Source of the DNA: Halieaceae bacterium
GTDB lineage: Bacteria > Pseudomonadota > Gammaproteobacteria > Pseudomonadales > Halieaceae
Direction of reading: 5' to 3'
Assembly (NCBI GenBank): GCA_018657645.1
Contig: JABHWT010000307.1
Coordinates: 1 to 46,078, forward strand
DNA length: 46,078 nucleotides
Shown: positions 17,617 to 25,781 of the stretch, piece by piece
Numbering within the stretch: the stretch's first letter is position 1
Layout: each line of letters begins with the position of its first letter
Position numbers and translations under genes: made by a program
The notes under the pieces: model-generated
What the model saw: only the letters and a program-made list of their open reading frames with translations
The model's database searches: none
What the model was told of the DNA's origin: nothing

Positions 17617-18801
17617 CTAGAATGCGGGAATATCAGTCTGGGTGCGACCGAGAATCAACGCGTGTATGTCATGGGTACCCTCGTAGGTGTTTACGACCTC
17701 CAAATTAACCATGTGGCGCATCACCGGGTACTCATCGGAAATACCATTTCCTCCCAGCATATCCCTTGTCTGACGGGCAATATGCAGGGATTTGCCGCAG
17801 GAATTACGCTTGATCAGCGAAATTAGCTCCGGCGCAATCTGACCTGTATCCATCAGCTGCCCAGCTCGCAAACAACCCTGCAAAGCCAGGCTTATCTCGG
17901 TTTGCATATCGGCCAGTTTGAGCTGAATGAGTTGGGTTGCTGCAAGTGGCCGACCAAACTGGGTTCGCTCCATGACATAATCACGCGCCGCATGCCAGCA
18001 GGCCTCCGCGGCTCCCAGTGCGCCCCAGGCAATGCCGTAACGTGCATTGTTAAGACACCCGAAGGGCCCCTTCAGGCCAGATACATTGGGCAGCAAGTTC
18101 TGCTCCGGCACAAACACTTCATCCATCACAATTTCGCCGGTAACAGAGGCACGCAAGGCCAGTTTGCCCTCTATTTTTGGCGCAGTCAGCCCCTCCATCC
18201 CCTTGTCGAGGATGAAACCGCGTATTTTGTCATCGTCTGTCTTGGCCCAAACCACGAAAACATCGGCTATCGGGCTATTGGAAATCCACATCTTGGCACC
18301 GGATAAACTGTAACCGCCCTCTACACTCTTTGCTCTGGTAACCATACCACCAGGGTCTGATCCATGGTCTGGTTCGGTCAGACCAAAGCAGCCAATCCAC
18401 TCGCCGGTGGCCAATTTCGGCAGGTACTTCTCGCGCTGCTCCTCGGTGCCGTAGGCGTAGATGGGATACATCACCAGAGAGGACTGTACGCTCATCATGG
18501 AGCGATAGCCGGAATCTACCCGCTCTACCTCGCGGGCAACCAGCCCATAGCAAACATAGTCGACGCCGGGGCAACCGTAGCCCTCGATTGTAGACCCCAA
18601 AAGACCCAACTCGCCCATTTCGCGGAAGATGGCTGGATCGGTCTCCTCCTTCCTAAAAGCCTCGCGCACTCGGGGAGCCAGTTTGTCTTGTGCGTATTGG
18701 CGCGCGGTGTCGCGGACCATGCGTTGCTCGTCAGAAATTTGTTGCTCGAGCAGAAAAGGGTCCTGCCAATTCAGTTTTTGCCAGCTTTTAGCCTGTGCCA
18801 T
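17617..18801 (-). CDS. gcdH: Glutaryl-CoA dehydrogenase
   Basis: A 394-residue acyl-CoA dehydrogenase. The start at ATG 18801 has GGAGG about ten bases upstream; the longer frame to 18852 adds an unlikely leader. Motifs typical of GCDH are [32 protein letters not shown] (FAD binding) and the catalytic-base segment [16 protein letters not shown]. The enzyme oxidises and decarboxylates glutaryl-CoA to crotonyl-CoA and passes electrons to electron-transfer flavoprotein. It is the last specific step of lysine, tryptophan and 5-aminovalerate breakdown. Its partner CoA-transferase follows two bases downstream, and a LysR gene is divergent. Confidence 0.93.
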   Translation of the reverse strand: MAQAKSWQKLNWQDPFLLEQQISDEQRMVRDTARQYAQDKLAPRVREAFRKEETDPAIFREMGELGLLGSTIEGYGCPGVDYVCYGLVAREVERVDSGYRSMMSVQSSLVMYPIYAYGTEEQREKYLPKLATGEWIGCFGLTEPDHGSDPGGMVTRAKSVEGGYSLSGAKMWISNSPIADVFVVWAKTDDDKIRGFILDKGMEGLTAPKIEGKLALRASVTGEIVMDEVFVPEQNLLPNVSGLKGPFGCLNNARYGIAWGALGAAEACWHAARDYVMERTQFGRPLAATQLIQLKLADMQTEISLALQGCLRAGQLMDTGQIAPELISLIKRNSCGKSLHIARQTRDMLGGNGISDEYPVMRHMVNLEVVNTYEGTHDIHALILGRTQTDIPAF

Positions 18802-18863
18802 GATCGATAGCCTCCGAAGTGAATAAGAGTGCGGAAAATAGCAGAGTGGCATCTATTAATAAA

Positions 18864-18891
18864 ATATATGTTTTATATGGCTTACATATAT
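18864..18891. promoter_or_regulatory. AT-rich inverted repeat, candidate LysR operator for gcdHG
   Basis: ATATATG (18864-18870) and CATATAT (18885-18891) are perfect complements with a 14-base spacer, in the 128-base gap between gcdH and the divergent LysR gene. A TATAAT at 18891-18896 could serve the regulator. The site is in the position where such regulators usually bind. AT-rich promoter DNA can produce such symmetry by chance. Confidence 0.5.
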
Positions 18892-18929
18892 ATAATTAAT
18901 ATTCACAGTATCAACTAAGAAAGAGGGGC

Positions 18930-19808
18930 ATGATGGATCTGCGAAAACTGGAAATTTTCGCTCGGGTGGCACAGTTGCATAGCTTTAGCCAGGCCGCGAC
19001 CAGTTTGCATATGGCCCAACCGGCGGTCAGCATTGCCATTCGCAAACTCGAGAAAGAACTGAAAACGCCCTTGTTTGATCGCGGTGGACGGCGTATTGAG
19101 CTCACCGCGGAGGGGACCACACTTCTACCCAGAGCCCAATTCATATTACAGGAAGTGGCAGAGCTTGCGGGCTCCGCCGATGCCATGAACAATCTCCTGC
19201 AAGGCGAGCTAAGCCTGGCCTGTCCCTCCATGCTCGCCACTTATTTTCTACCCGACATGCTAAGCAAATTCCTGGCTACGCACCCCGGCCTACAAGCCTC
19301 GATCACCCAGGCCGGTACTGCTCGGGTGGAGCAGATGCTACTGGCAGACGAAGTCGAAGTCGGTGTTACCACCGCCGGTGACTCTCCCAATCGAGCAGAG
19401 CTAGACCTGGTACCACTGATCCGCGAGCAGATGGTTGTGTGCCTGGCATCCGATCACCCCTGGGCCGGGCGTAAGCGTATTGCTATCGACGACCTGCACG
19501 AGCACCCCATGGTGGTGTACGAGAGCGGCTATTTCATCCGCGCAACACTGGACCAACTGTGTGCCGAGCGTGGAGTAACTCCCGATATTCGGATGCAATC
19601 CAACTTCCTACCGCTATTGATTAAAATGGTGAAGCAGGATCTGGGCCTTACTGTGGGCTTGAAGATCATGGCCGACGAAGAACCCGGAATCACCGGCGTG
19701 CCCCTGGCACCGGCCACCGAAATTAATATGGCACTGGCCAAGCGTAAGGGCAGGACCATATCCAAAGCCAATCAGGCCTTTTTAGATTGGGCGGCTTTCA
19801 AGTTATGA
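18930..19808 (+). CDS. gcdR: LysR-family regulator, probable activator of the glutarate genes
   Basis: A 292-residue protein with the N-terminal winged helix-turn-helix (HSFSQAATSLHMAQPAVSIAIRKLE region, about residues 14-45) and the LysR substrate-binding domain that follows. It starts ATG ATG behind AGAGGGG. It is transcribed away from gcdH-gcdG across a short AT-rich gap that holds an inverted repeat. In Pseudomonas, the same layout encodes GcdR, which responds to glutarate. The gene symbol is based on this position; the effector has not been shown here. Confidence 0.8.
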   Translation: MMDLRKLEIFARVAQLHSFSQAATSLHMAQPAVSIAIRKLEKELKTPLFDRGGRRIELTAEGTTLLPRAQFILQEVAELAGSADAMNNLLQGELSLACPSMLATYFLPDMLSKFLATHPGLQASITQAGTARVEQMLLADEVEVGVTTAGDSPNRAELDLVPLIREQMVVCLASDHPWAGRKRIAIDDLHEHPMVVYESGYFIRATLDQLCAERGVTPDIRMQSNFLPLLIKMVKQDLGLTVGLKIMADEEPGITGVPLAPATEINMALAKRKGRTISKANQAFLDWAAFKL

Positions 19809-19848
19809 TGACCCACTGCCCCTAACCCGACGATAACCATCACCTCCA

Positions 19849-20700
19849 ATGTCCACACTCGCACAGTTCAGTATGCACCTGGCCTCATTGATACCCGTCG
19901 TGGGCCAACCTGAATTCCCAGCCATGCTGATACGCATGTTGAAACAACTGGTGCCCATTGACGACGCCACTATTCTTGCTTACCCCCCAGCAGACCTTCC
20001 CATTATCGAGTACTTCGAGGTACCCACGGGGTCAACCCACTCTAACCTGGGCCAGTTCGTCAAGGGAGCCTTCCTGCTCGACCCCTACTACCTGGCCGCA
20101 ACCAGAGACCAAAAATACGGTTTCTTTCGACTGCAAGCTTTGTCACCAACGGGTTTCAAGGAGGGCGAGTATTACAAAAGCTGGTATCGAAGCTGTGGCT
20201 ACCAGGATGAATGCGGTTATCTGATCTTGCTCGGTGGCGAGGGCTTTATCAACATTGCTCTTGGAAAAACCGGGCACAGCACCTTCTTTACAAAGCCACA
20301 GATAGCAATACTAGAGGCCATATGCCCTACAATTGAAATACTGTGCCAACGGCACTGGCTGGAATTCGGGGCACAGTCAAATCCGGTCAACCTGCGCGCC
20401 AGAATGCACGCTGCACTGGATGCTTTTGGCAGCAGTTTACTGACAGAACGGGAAGCACAAGTCATCAACCTGGTACTACATGGCCACAGTACAAAAAGCG
20501 TCGCGGAGCGCTTATCCATTTCAATGGAAACCGTAAAGCTACATCGCAAGCACGCCTACGCCAAGCTGGAAATAGGCTCTCAAGCTGAGTTGTTCTTCCT
20601 GTTTTTAGATTCCCTTATGAGCGCCAACAATTACCAGGGCGGCGACACGCTGGTTGCCTACTTAAAGCCGCCCCAACCCAGATCGGAGCCCGACGAGTGA
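19849..20700 (+). CDS. LuxR-type transcriptional regulator
   Basis: A 283-residue protein. The C-terminal LuxR/FixJ helix-turn-helix starts at LTEREAQVINLVLHGHSTK (about residue 199) and runs through ERLSISMETVKLHRKHAYAKL. The N-terminal 190 residues form a GAF/PAS-like sensor with aromatic residues, for example LLDPYYLAATRDQKYGFFRL, but no clear acyl-homoserine-lactone receptor signature and no luxI neighbour. It is 40 bases after the LysR gene and convergent to the agmatinase gene. Its place next to agmatinase, amine aminotransferase and permease genes suggests it controls them in response to a guanidino compound or polyamine; this is inference. Confidence 0.8.
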   Translation: MSTLAQFSMHLASLIPVVGQPEFPAMLIRMLKQLVPIDDATILAYPPADLPIIEYFEVPTGSTHSNLGQFVKGAFLLDPYYLAATRDQKYGFFRLQALSPTGFKEGEYYKSWYRSCGYQDECGYLILLGGEGFINIALGKTGHSTFFTKPQIAILEAICPTIEILCQRHWLEFGAQSNPVNLRARMHAALDAFGSSLLTEREAQVINLVLHGHSTKSVAERLSISMETVKLHRKHAYAKLEIGSQAELFFLFLDSLMSANNYQGGDTLVAYLKPPQPRSEPDE

Positions 20701-20807
20701 GCAACGGCCCACGAATCGGCAAGTTTCAAAGTCTTGCTATCTCCCTCTCGCAGTAAGAGGCAATGTACTCAGACTTACAGGCGACTGCGCACAGAAAGTA
20801 CTTCCCT

Positions 20808-21746
20808 TCATGCCCCCCTTTCTGTTTTGTTCGATGCATGCATATAAAGAAACTGCAACGCCAACGTAGCGCCGGCCAGAGCGGTAATCTGGGCGTGATC
20901 GAAAGGAGGGGATACCTCGACCAGGTCGAAGCCGACAATATTCAGGTCGCTTATTCCCTCTAAAATTCGCAGCGCTCTGGAAGTGCTCAAACCACCGACC
21001 ACCGGGGTCCCGGTACCGGGAGCAAACGCGGGATCCAGGCAGTCGATATCAAAGCTCAAATAGGCCGGGTGGTCTCCCACACGCGCACGTATCGCAGCTA
21101 CCGTCTCGGCGACTGTTTGTTCATTGGCTCGATGTGCATCAATCACCTCAAATTCATGCCCAGCTCTCTCATAATCTGTGCGAATACCAACCTGCACAGA
21201 GCGCGATGGATCAATCAAGCCCTCTTTGGGCGCGAGGTGGAACATACAACCATGGTTGTATTTTTCCTTCTCCTCGTAAGTATCGGTATGGGCATCAAAA
21301 TGAATCAGGGCCAGCTTTCCATGGGTACTGGCATGGCCCCGCAGTAATGGCAAGGTAACGAAATGGTCGCCGCCTAAACTGAGCAGGGTCTTACCCGCCG
21401 CTGTAATTTGCGCCGTATGTTGTTCCACTTGTTCGAGCATGTCCGCGCTGTCGCCCCACATAAACTGCACATCGCCGTAGTCCACGGCGCGTAGGCGCTC
21501 ACCAAGAGCAAAGTTCCAGGGCCATCGCCGCTCCTCCCACCTCAGATTGGCACTGGCCTGGCGAACCCCTCCGGGACCACCGCGAGTGCCTGGTCGACCA
21601 CTGACACCGAGATCATAGGGGACCCCCATCACCACCACGTCAACACTTGCATCGCTCAGATCTCTACTAAGGGGCAGGCCTAGAAAGCTGAATACGTTGC
21701 TGTACATGGATCTATCGTCTACCGGTACGCCACTGCTATCACTCAT
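20808..21746 (-). CDS. speB: Agmatinase
   Basis: A 312-residue ureohydrolase. The binuclear manganese ligands are all present: SLGGDHF, HFDAHTD and SFDIDCLDPAFAPGTGTP. Between them lies NHGCMFHLAPKEGLIDPSRSV, which is very close to the agmatinase (SpeB) subgroup rather than arginase. It hydrolyses agmatine to putrescine and urea in the cytoplasm. The gene is divergent from a class III aminotransferase that could take putrescine further, and convergent with the LuxR regulator. Related ureohydrolases use other guanidino compounds, so the substrate is likely but unproven. Confidence 0.88.
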   Translation of the reverse strand: MSDSSGVPVDDRSMYSNVFSFLGLPLSRDLSDASVDVVVMGVPYDLGVSGRPGTRGGPGGVRQASANLRWEERRWPWNFALGERLRAVDYGDVQFMWGDSADMLEQVEQHTAQITAAGKTLLSLGGDHFVTLPLLRGHASTHGKLALIHFDAHTDTYEEKEKYNHGCMFHLAPKEGLIDPSRSVQVGIRTDYERAGHEFEVIDAHRANEQTVAETVAAIRARVGDHPAYLSFDIDCLDPAFAPGTGTPVVGGLSTSRALRILEGISDLNIVGFDLVEVSPPFDHAQITALAGATLALQFLYMHASNKTERGA

Positions 21747-21979
21747 TTTAATCTCCCATTGTTACAGGCAGGTTTTGTGTTCATAAATCACTATTTGTCA
21801 GGGTTAGTCTGTCTTTATGTTATTCACTGGTCAGGACACCGAAAACACCACTTTAGGGTTAATTAAAACGCTGGGCAATTGTGCCACACTGTTAGACATT
21901 GCCGCCAACTATCCGGCCAACCCTATACGAGCAGATTTTTCGACATCATTTCGAATGGTCCTGCCACGGAGAACAACGA

Positions 21980-23347
21980 ATGAACGGAACAATCGACACA
22001 TCTACACTTAGCCAACTCGATCGATCTCACCACCTGCATCCATTTACTGATCTGGGCCGCTATAGCAAAGATGGTGGCCGCATTGTTTCCAAGGCGGAGC
22101 ACATTTATATATTCGATTCCGACGGTAACAAGATTCTCGATGGCATGTCTGGCCTGTGGTGCTGCAATCTCGGCTACAGTCAGCAGAGCATTGTAGAGGC
22201 GGTTTATAACCAGCTGCAGGAATTGCCTTATTATAACAACTTCTTCAACTGCTCTAATCAACCTTCACTGGAAATGGCCAAGGCGCTGGTGGATGTCACA
22301 CCCGACCAATTCACTCACGTCTTTTTCACCAACTCGGGCTCCGAGGCAAACGATACCAATATCCGCCTCGTGCATCGCTACTTCGATCTGCTGGACAAAC
22401 CGCAGAAAAAGATCATCATCAGCCGCAAGAATGCCTACCACGGGTCTACAATTGCGGCGGCCTCGCTGGGTGGCATGAACTACATGCACAAACAATTTAC
22501 AGGCCTGTCCTACGTCCACCACATCGGCGAGCCCAACTGGTTTTCCGACGGTGGCGACCTGGACAAAGCCGAATTCGGACTGAAAGTCGCCCGCGAGCTA
22601 GCTGCCAAAATTGACCAGTTGGGCGAGGACAAGGTTGCCGCCTTTATCGCCGAACCGGTGCAAGGAGCGGGGGGCGTCATCATACCGCCAGATACTTACT
22701 GGCCCGAAATCCAGCGAATCTGTGACGAGCGCGATATTCTGCTCATCGCCGATGAAGTGATCTGTGGATTCGGTCGTACCGGCGAATGGTTCGGCAGTGA
22801 ATCATACAATATTAAGCCAGACCTAATGACCTTCGCTAAAGCCGTCACTAATGGTTATATGCCCTTAGGTGGGGTGATGGTGAGCAACAAAATAGCCGAT
22901 GTACTCATGGCCGATAGCGATGAGTTTGCCCACGGACTAACGTATTCCGGCCACCCAGCCTCCTGCGCTGCGGGGTTGGCAACCTTGGAGATACTGACCG
23001 GCAGCACTATTATTGAACAGGCAAAAACAACCATTGGCCCGCATTTTCAGGCTCGCCTGGCTGCGCTGTCCGACCACCCGATAGTGGGCGAAGTGCGGGG
23101 CCGGGGCATGTTTGCCGCGTTAGAGCTGGTGAAGGACAAATCAAGCCGGGAGCGACTGGCTCCGGATGCGGCGGGAGCAGTTTTTTGCCGAGACACCGCG
23201 GTGGCCAGTGGCTTGATGATCCGGGCAACAGGCGATGCAATGATTAGCGCTCCTCCGATGGTATGCAGCGTGGAGGAAATAGACATACTGGCAACCAAGC
23301 TGGAAGCCGCACTAGACAAGACTGCTCAACATTACGGCATTGCCTGA
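21980..23347 (+). CDS. Class III aminotransferase, polyamine:pyruvate (SpuC-like)
   Basis: A 455-residue PLP enzyme. The ATG at 21980 follows GGAGAACAACGA; the longer frame from 21899 starts in the promoter region. Motifs include GMSGLWCCNLGY, NSGSEANDTNIRLV (PLP phosphate binding), EPVQGAGGVIIPP, ADEVICGFGRTG and the Schiff-base lysine in TFAKAVTNGYMPLGG. The sequence resembles the omega-amino acid/putrescine:pyruvate group, which converts putrescine to 4-aminobutanal and cadaverine to 5-aminopentanal. It lies divergent to agmatinase and upstream of a permease, fitting amine catabolism. The exact amine donor is inferred. Confidence 0.87.
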   Translation: MNGTIDTSTLSQLDRSHHLHPFTDLGRYSKDGGRIVSKAEHIYIFDSDGNKILDGMSGLWCCNLGYSQQSIVEAVYNQLQELPYYNNFFNCSNQPSLEMAKALVDVTPDQFTHVFFTNSGSEANDTNIRLVHRYFDLLDKPQKKIIISRKNAYHGSTIAAASLGGMNYMHKQFTGLSYVHHIGEPNWFSDGGDLDKAEFGLKVARELAAKIDQLGEDKVAAFIAEPVQGAGGVIIPPDTYWPEIQRICDERDILLIADEVICGFGRTGEWFGSESYNIKPDLMTFAKAVTNGYMPLGGVMVSNKIADVLMADSDEFAHGLTYSGHPASCAAGLATLEILTGSTIIEQAKTTIGPHFQARLAALSDHPIVGEVRGRGMFAALELVKDKSSRERLAPDAAGAVFCRDTAVASGLMIRATGDAMISAPPMVCSVEEIDILATKLEAALDKTAQHYGIA

Positions 23348-23427
23348 CAGGCTTTTTCGACCTCACCCGGTGGTCGGGCTTACCAATACCTGTTTAACGA
23401 GACAAATGGAGGTCTGAAGTAGCAATT

Positions 23428-24798
23428 TTGACCGCACGCAAAAGCCACAAGAAAGCCCTGAAACAGAGCGACATGGTCTTGTTTACCGTGTCGGCAATAC
23501 TGCTACTGGACACATTGACGGCCGCAGCGTCGGTGGGCGCCTCGGCAATTTTCTGGTGGCTATTCCTGGGCGTCATTTTCTTTATACCCTTTGCCATGAT
23601 ATGCGCCGAGATGGGCTGCGCATACCCCGAGCAGGGCGGCATCTACGCCTGGATTCGCGATGCATTTGGTGGACGCTGGGCATCCCGCGCAACCTGGGCG
23701 TACTGGATTAATACTGCGGTATGGATGCCGGCAATATTTATTCTGTTCGCTGCGGTATTCAAACAAATGTTCTTCCCCGATCTGTCTCTGGCATGGCAGA
23801 TTGGAATTGGTATTATTTTGACTTGGCTGGCAGTTGCGGTAAACGTGATTACCCTGGACGTGGGAAAGTGGGTGCCCAATCTGGGTGCCATTTTGAAAGT
23901 CATTATTTTCATCGCCATTATCATTGGCGCGGGTTTATATGCCCAGACACATGGCATGGCAAATCCTCTCAGCTACAATACGCTCAAGCCCGACTGGGGC
24001 AGCAGTATGCAGTTCATCCCGGCGATTATCTATGGCATGTTGGGCTTCGAACTAGTCAGCGCCAGTAGCGACGAGATGCAGGATCCAGCCAGGGATGTGC
24101 CGCGCGCGATCTTCTTCTCCGGCGCGATTATCATCATCCTCTATCTGCTGGGCACCCTCGCCGTCCTGGTTGCGATCCCGGCAGCCCAGATCAATCTGGT
24201 AGAGGGCTTGATAGACACCTTTAAGCTCTTGTTTGGAGACAGTAATGCGGGGCAGACCATCACCCTGGTTTTAGGCATTGGTGCGCTCTACACTTTTTTC
24301 TCTAATGGCGTCACCTGGGCCATGGGCTGCAATCGCGCCGCCGCCGAGGCCGCACAGGAAGGCGAGTTACCTGCTATCTTTGCGCTTGAAAGCAAACAGT
24401 TGGGAACACCAGTGGGCGCCGCGGTATTAATGGGTCTGGCCAGTACTTTTATACTACTGTTGTACGGATTCCTGGCGGGATCAAATGAAGACCTGTTCTG
24501 GTCGCTGTTCGCTTTTTCCGCGGTAATCTTTTTGCTGCCCTATCAAGGCATGTTTATGGCATTCATCCGAATGCGAATAACCGATGCCGAGCATTCCAGA
24601 CCCTATCGGGTACCGGGGAACCTCCTTATCGCTCGAGTTTTCGCCTGGACCTGCTTCGCTGTCCTAGCCCTGTCTATTGTGCTGTTCATCTACACCCCCG
24701 GCGAGGGCATCGACTTGACAGTGCTGATTGGCGTTATTGTTACGCTGGCTGCCGGTGAAATCGTTATTCGGTTTGCAGAGAATCACAGTCCGCACTAG
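23428..24798 (+). CDS. APC-family amino acid/polyamine permease
   Basis: A 456-residue protein with about twelve hydrophobic helices. The first contains DTLTAAASVGASAIFWW, and GMLGFELVSASSDEMQDPARDVPRA in the middle is typical of the amino acid-polyamine-organocation superfamily. The start is uncertain: TTG 23428 is 15 bases from GGAGG (23408-23412), a long spacing, and a nearby ATT could also serve. It lies 80 bases after the aminotransferase and probably imports the amine or amino acid degraded by the neighbouring enzymes. Substrate not visible. Confidence 0.82.
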   Translation: MTARKSHKKALKQSDMVLFTVSAILLLDTLTAAASVGASAIFWWLFLGVIFFIPFAMICAEMGCAYPEQGGIYAWIRDAFGGRWASRATWAYWINTAVWMPAIFILFAAVFKQMFFPDLSLAWQIGIGIILTWLAVAVNVITLDVGKWVPNLGAILKVIIFIAIIIGAGLYAQTHGMANPLSYNTLKPDWGSSMQFIPAIIYGMLGFELVSASSDEMQDPARDVPRAIFFSGAIIIILYLLGTLAVLVAIPAAQINLVEGLIDTFKLLFGDSNAGQTITLVLGIGALYTFFSNGVTWAMGCNRAAAEAAQEGELPAIFALESKQLGTPVGAAVLMGLASTFILLLYGFLAGSNEDLFWSLFAFSAVIFLLPYQGMFMAFIRMRITDAEHSRPYRVPGNLLIARVFAWTCFAVLALSIVLFIYTPGEGIDLTVLIGVIVTLAAGEIVIRFAENHSPH

Positions 24799-25012
24799 GG
24801 CACCTGTTAAAATCAAACCCGCTGAACTTTCCCCTCAAAACCCATATCCGGCAGCAGCCTAACTATCCATCCTCATTACAAGGTTTCCGGGGTATCGAGG
24901 CGGACCACAAAGCCTTAAACTGGCCCCTAGTGCTCCAGGCTCCCGATGTATCCGATGGTTGGACCACTATACACACCATCCAACACTGTGGCAGGGAACA
25001 GAGGAGTTCACT

Positions 25013-25597
25013 ATGAGCGAACAACGACAGGTACTGAACAAGAAGACAATGGGCCTCGACCAGAGCTTGCCACTGCAGGCCTCTCAGGGCGGTCTCGAAG
25101 AATTACGCCAGGACATACAGCGGTTGATGGATATGGAGGCAATCAGGCAACTCAAGCACGCCTATTTCCGCTGCATAGATACCGCCAATCTGGAGGAACT
25201 GGCCACCCTGTTTCACGCAGACGTCTCAGTCCATTTCATTGGCGGAAGTTACGAGTGGAAAATACAGGGCCGACAGGAGTATTTAGACAACATCGGCGCA
25301 TCATTCAGCAATCAATCCATCGGCCAGCACAATGGGCACCACCCTGAAATTCAGATGATTAGCGAAACGGAAGCCACGGGCCTGTGGTACCTGGCCGACA
25401 ACATGTGGATTCTCAACCACAATCTCAAGACCTATGGCACGGCCCTGTATTGGGACAGATATCTCAAAATCGACGGGCGCTGGCTTATCAAGGACACCAA
25501 ATACGAGCGCCTCTACGAGATTAACGATAGCGCTGAAGAACGCCCCAACATCAGCTCTCACTACCTGGGGGTACATGGCCCAGATCCACAATTCTAA
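25013..25597 (+). CDS. NTF2/SnoaL-like domain protein
   Basis: A 194-residue protein from ATG 25013 behind GAGGAG; the frame to 24959 adds 18 residues and no site. After about 35 polar residues comes the SnoaL-like pattern: MDMEAIRQLKHAYFRCIDT, LATLFHADVSVHF, WKIQGRQEYLDNIG, and later GTALYWDRYLKIDGRWLIKDTKYERLYE. The fold is a cone-shaped barrel used by small hydratases, isomerases and dehydratases, including members that act on aromatic or steroid substrates. No substrate can be named. It is 214 bases after the permease and may be a separate unit. Confidence 0.75.
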   Translation: MSEQRQVLNKKTMGLDQSLPLQASQGGLEELRQDIQRLMDMEAIRQLKHAYFRCIDTANLEELATLFHADVSVHFIGGSYEWKIQGRQEYLDNIGASFSNQSIGQHNGHHPEIQMISETEATGLWYLADNMWILNHNLKTYGTALYWDRYLKIDGRWLIKDTKYERLYEINDSAEERPNISSHYLGVHGPDPQF

Positions 25598-25781
25598 CTG
25601 CCAAGAACCTGGAGGCGGTCGCGCGGGGACTTATCGCAGCGCCGCGAATAGTCTTTCAAGTGATTCATTGCAGCGTATATTAGAGTATCATTCCCGGTGC
25701 AGTTCAGTGAGATCCTTCGGCCCCAAAAGCCCTTCGAGGACTCGCGCTGCATAATCGGCTGATGTTCCGGGAATCGAAATC

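Noticed and set aside
19849-20700. Quorum-sensing receptor
   Set aside because: No synthase gene is near and the sensor half lacks the typical lactone-binding pattern; kept only as a LuxR-type regulator.
25598-25781. Riboswitch or small RNA upstream of the isocitrate dehydrogenase-like gene
   Set aside because: I could not find a convincing structure or terminator in this 184-base gap.
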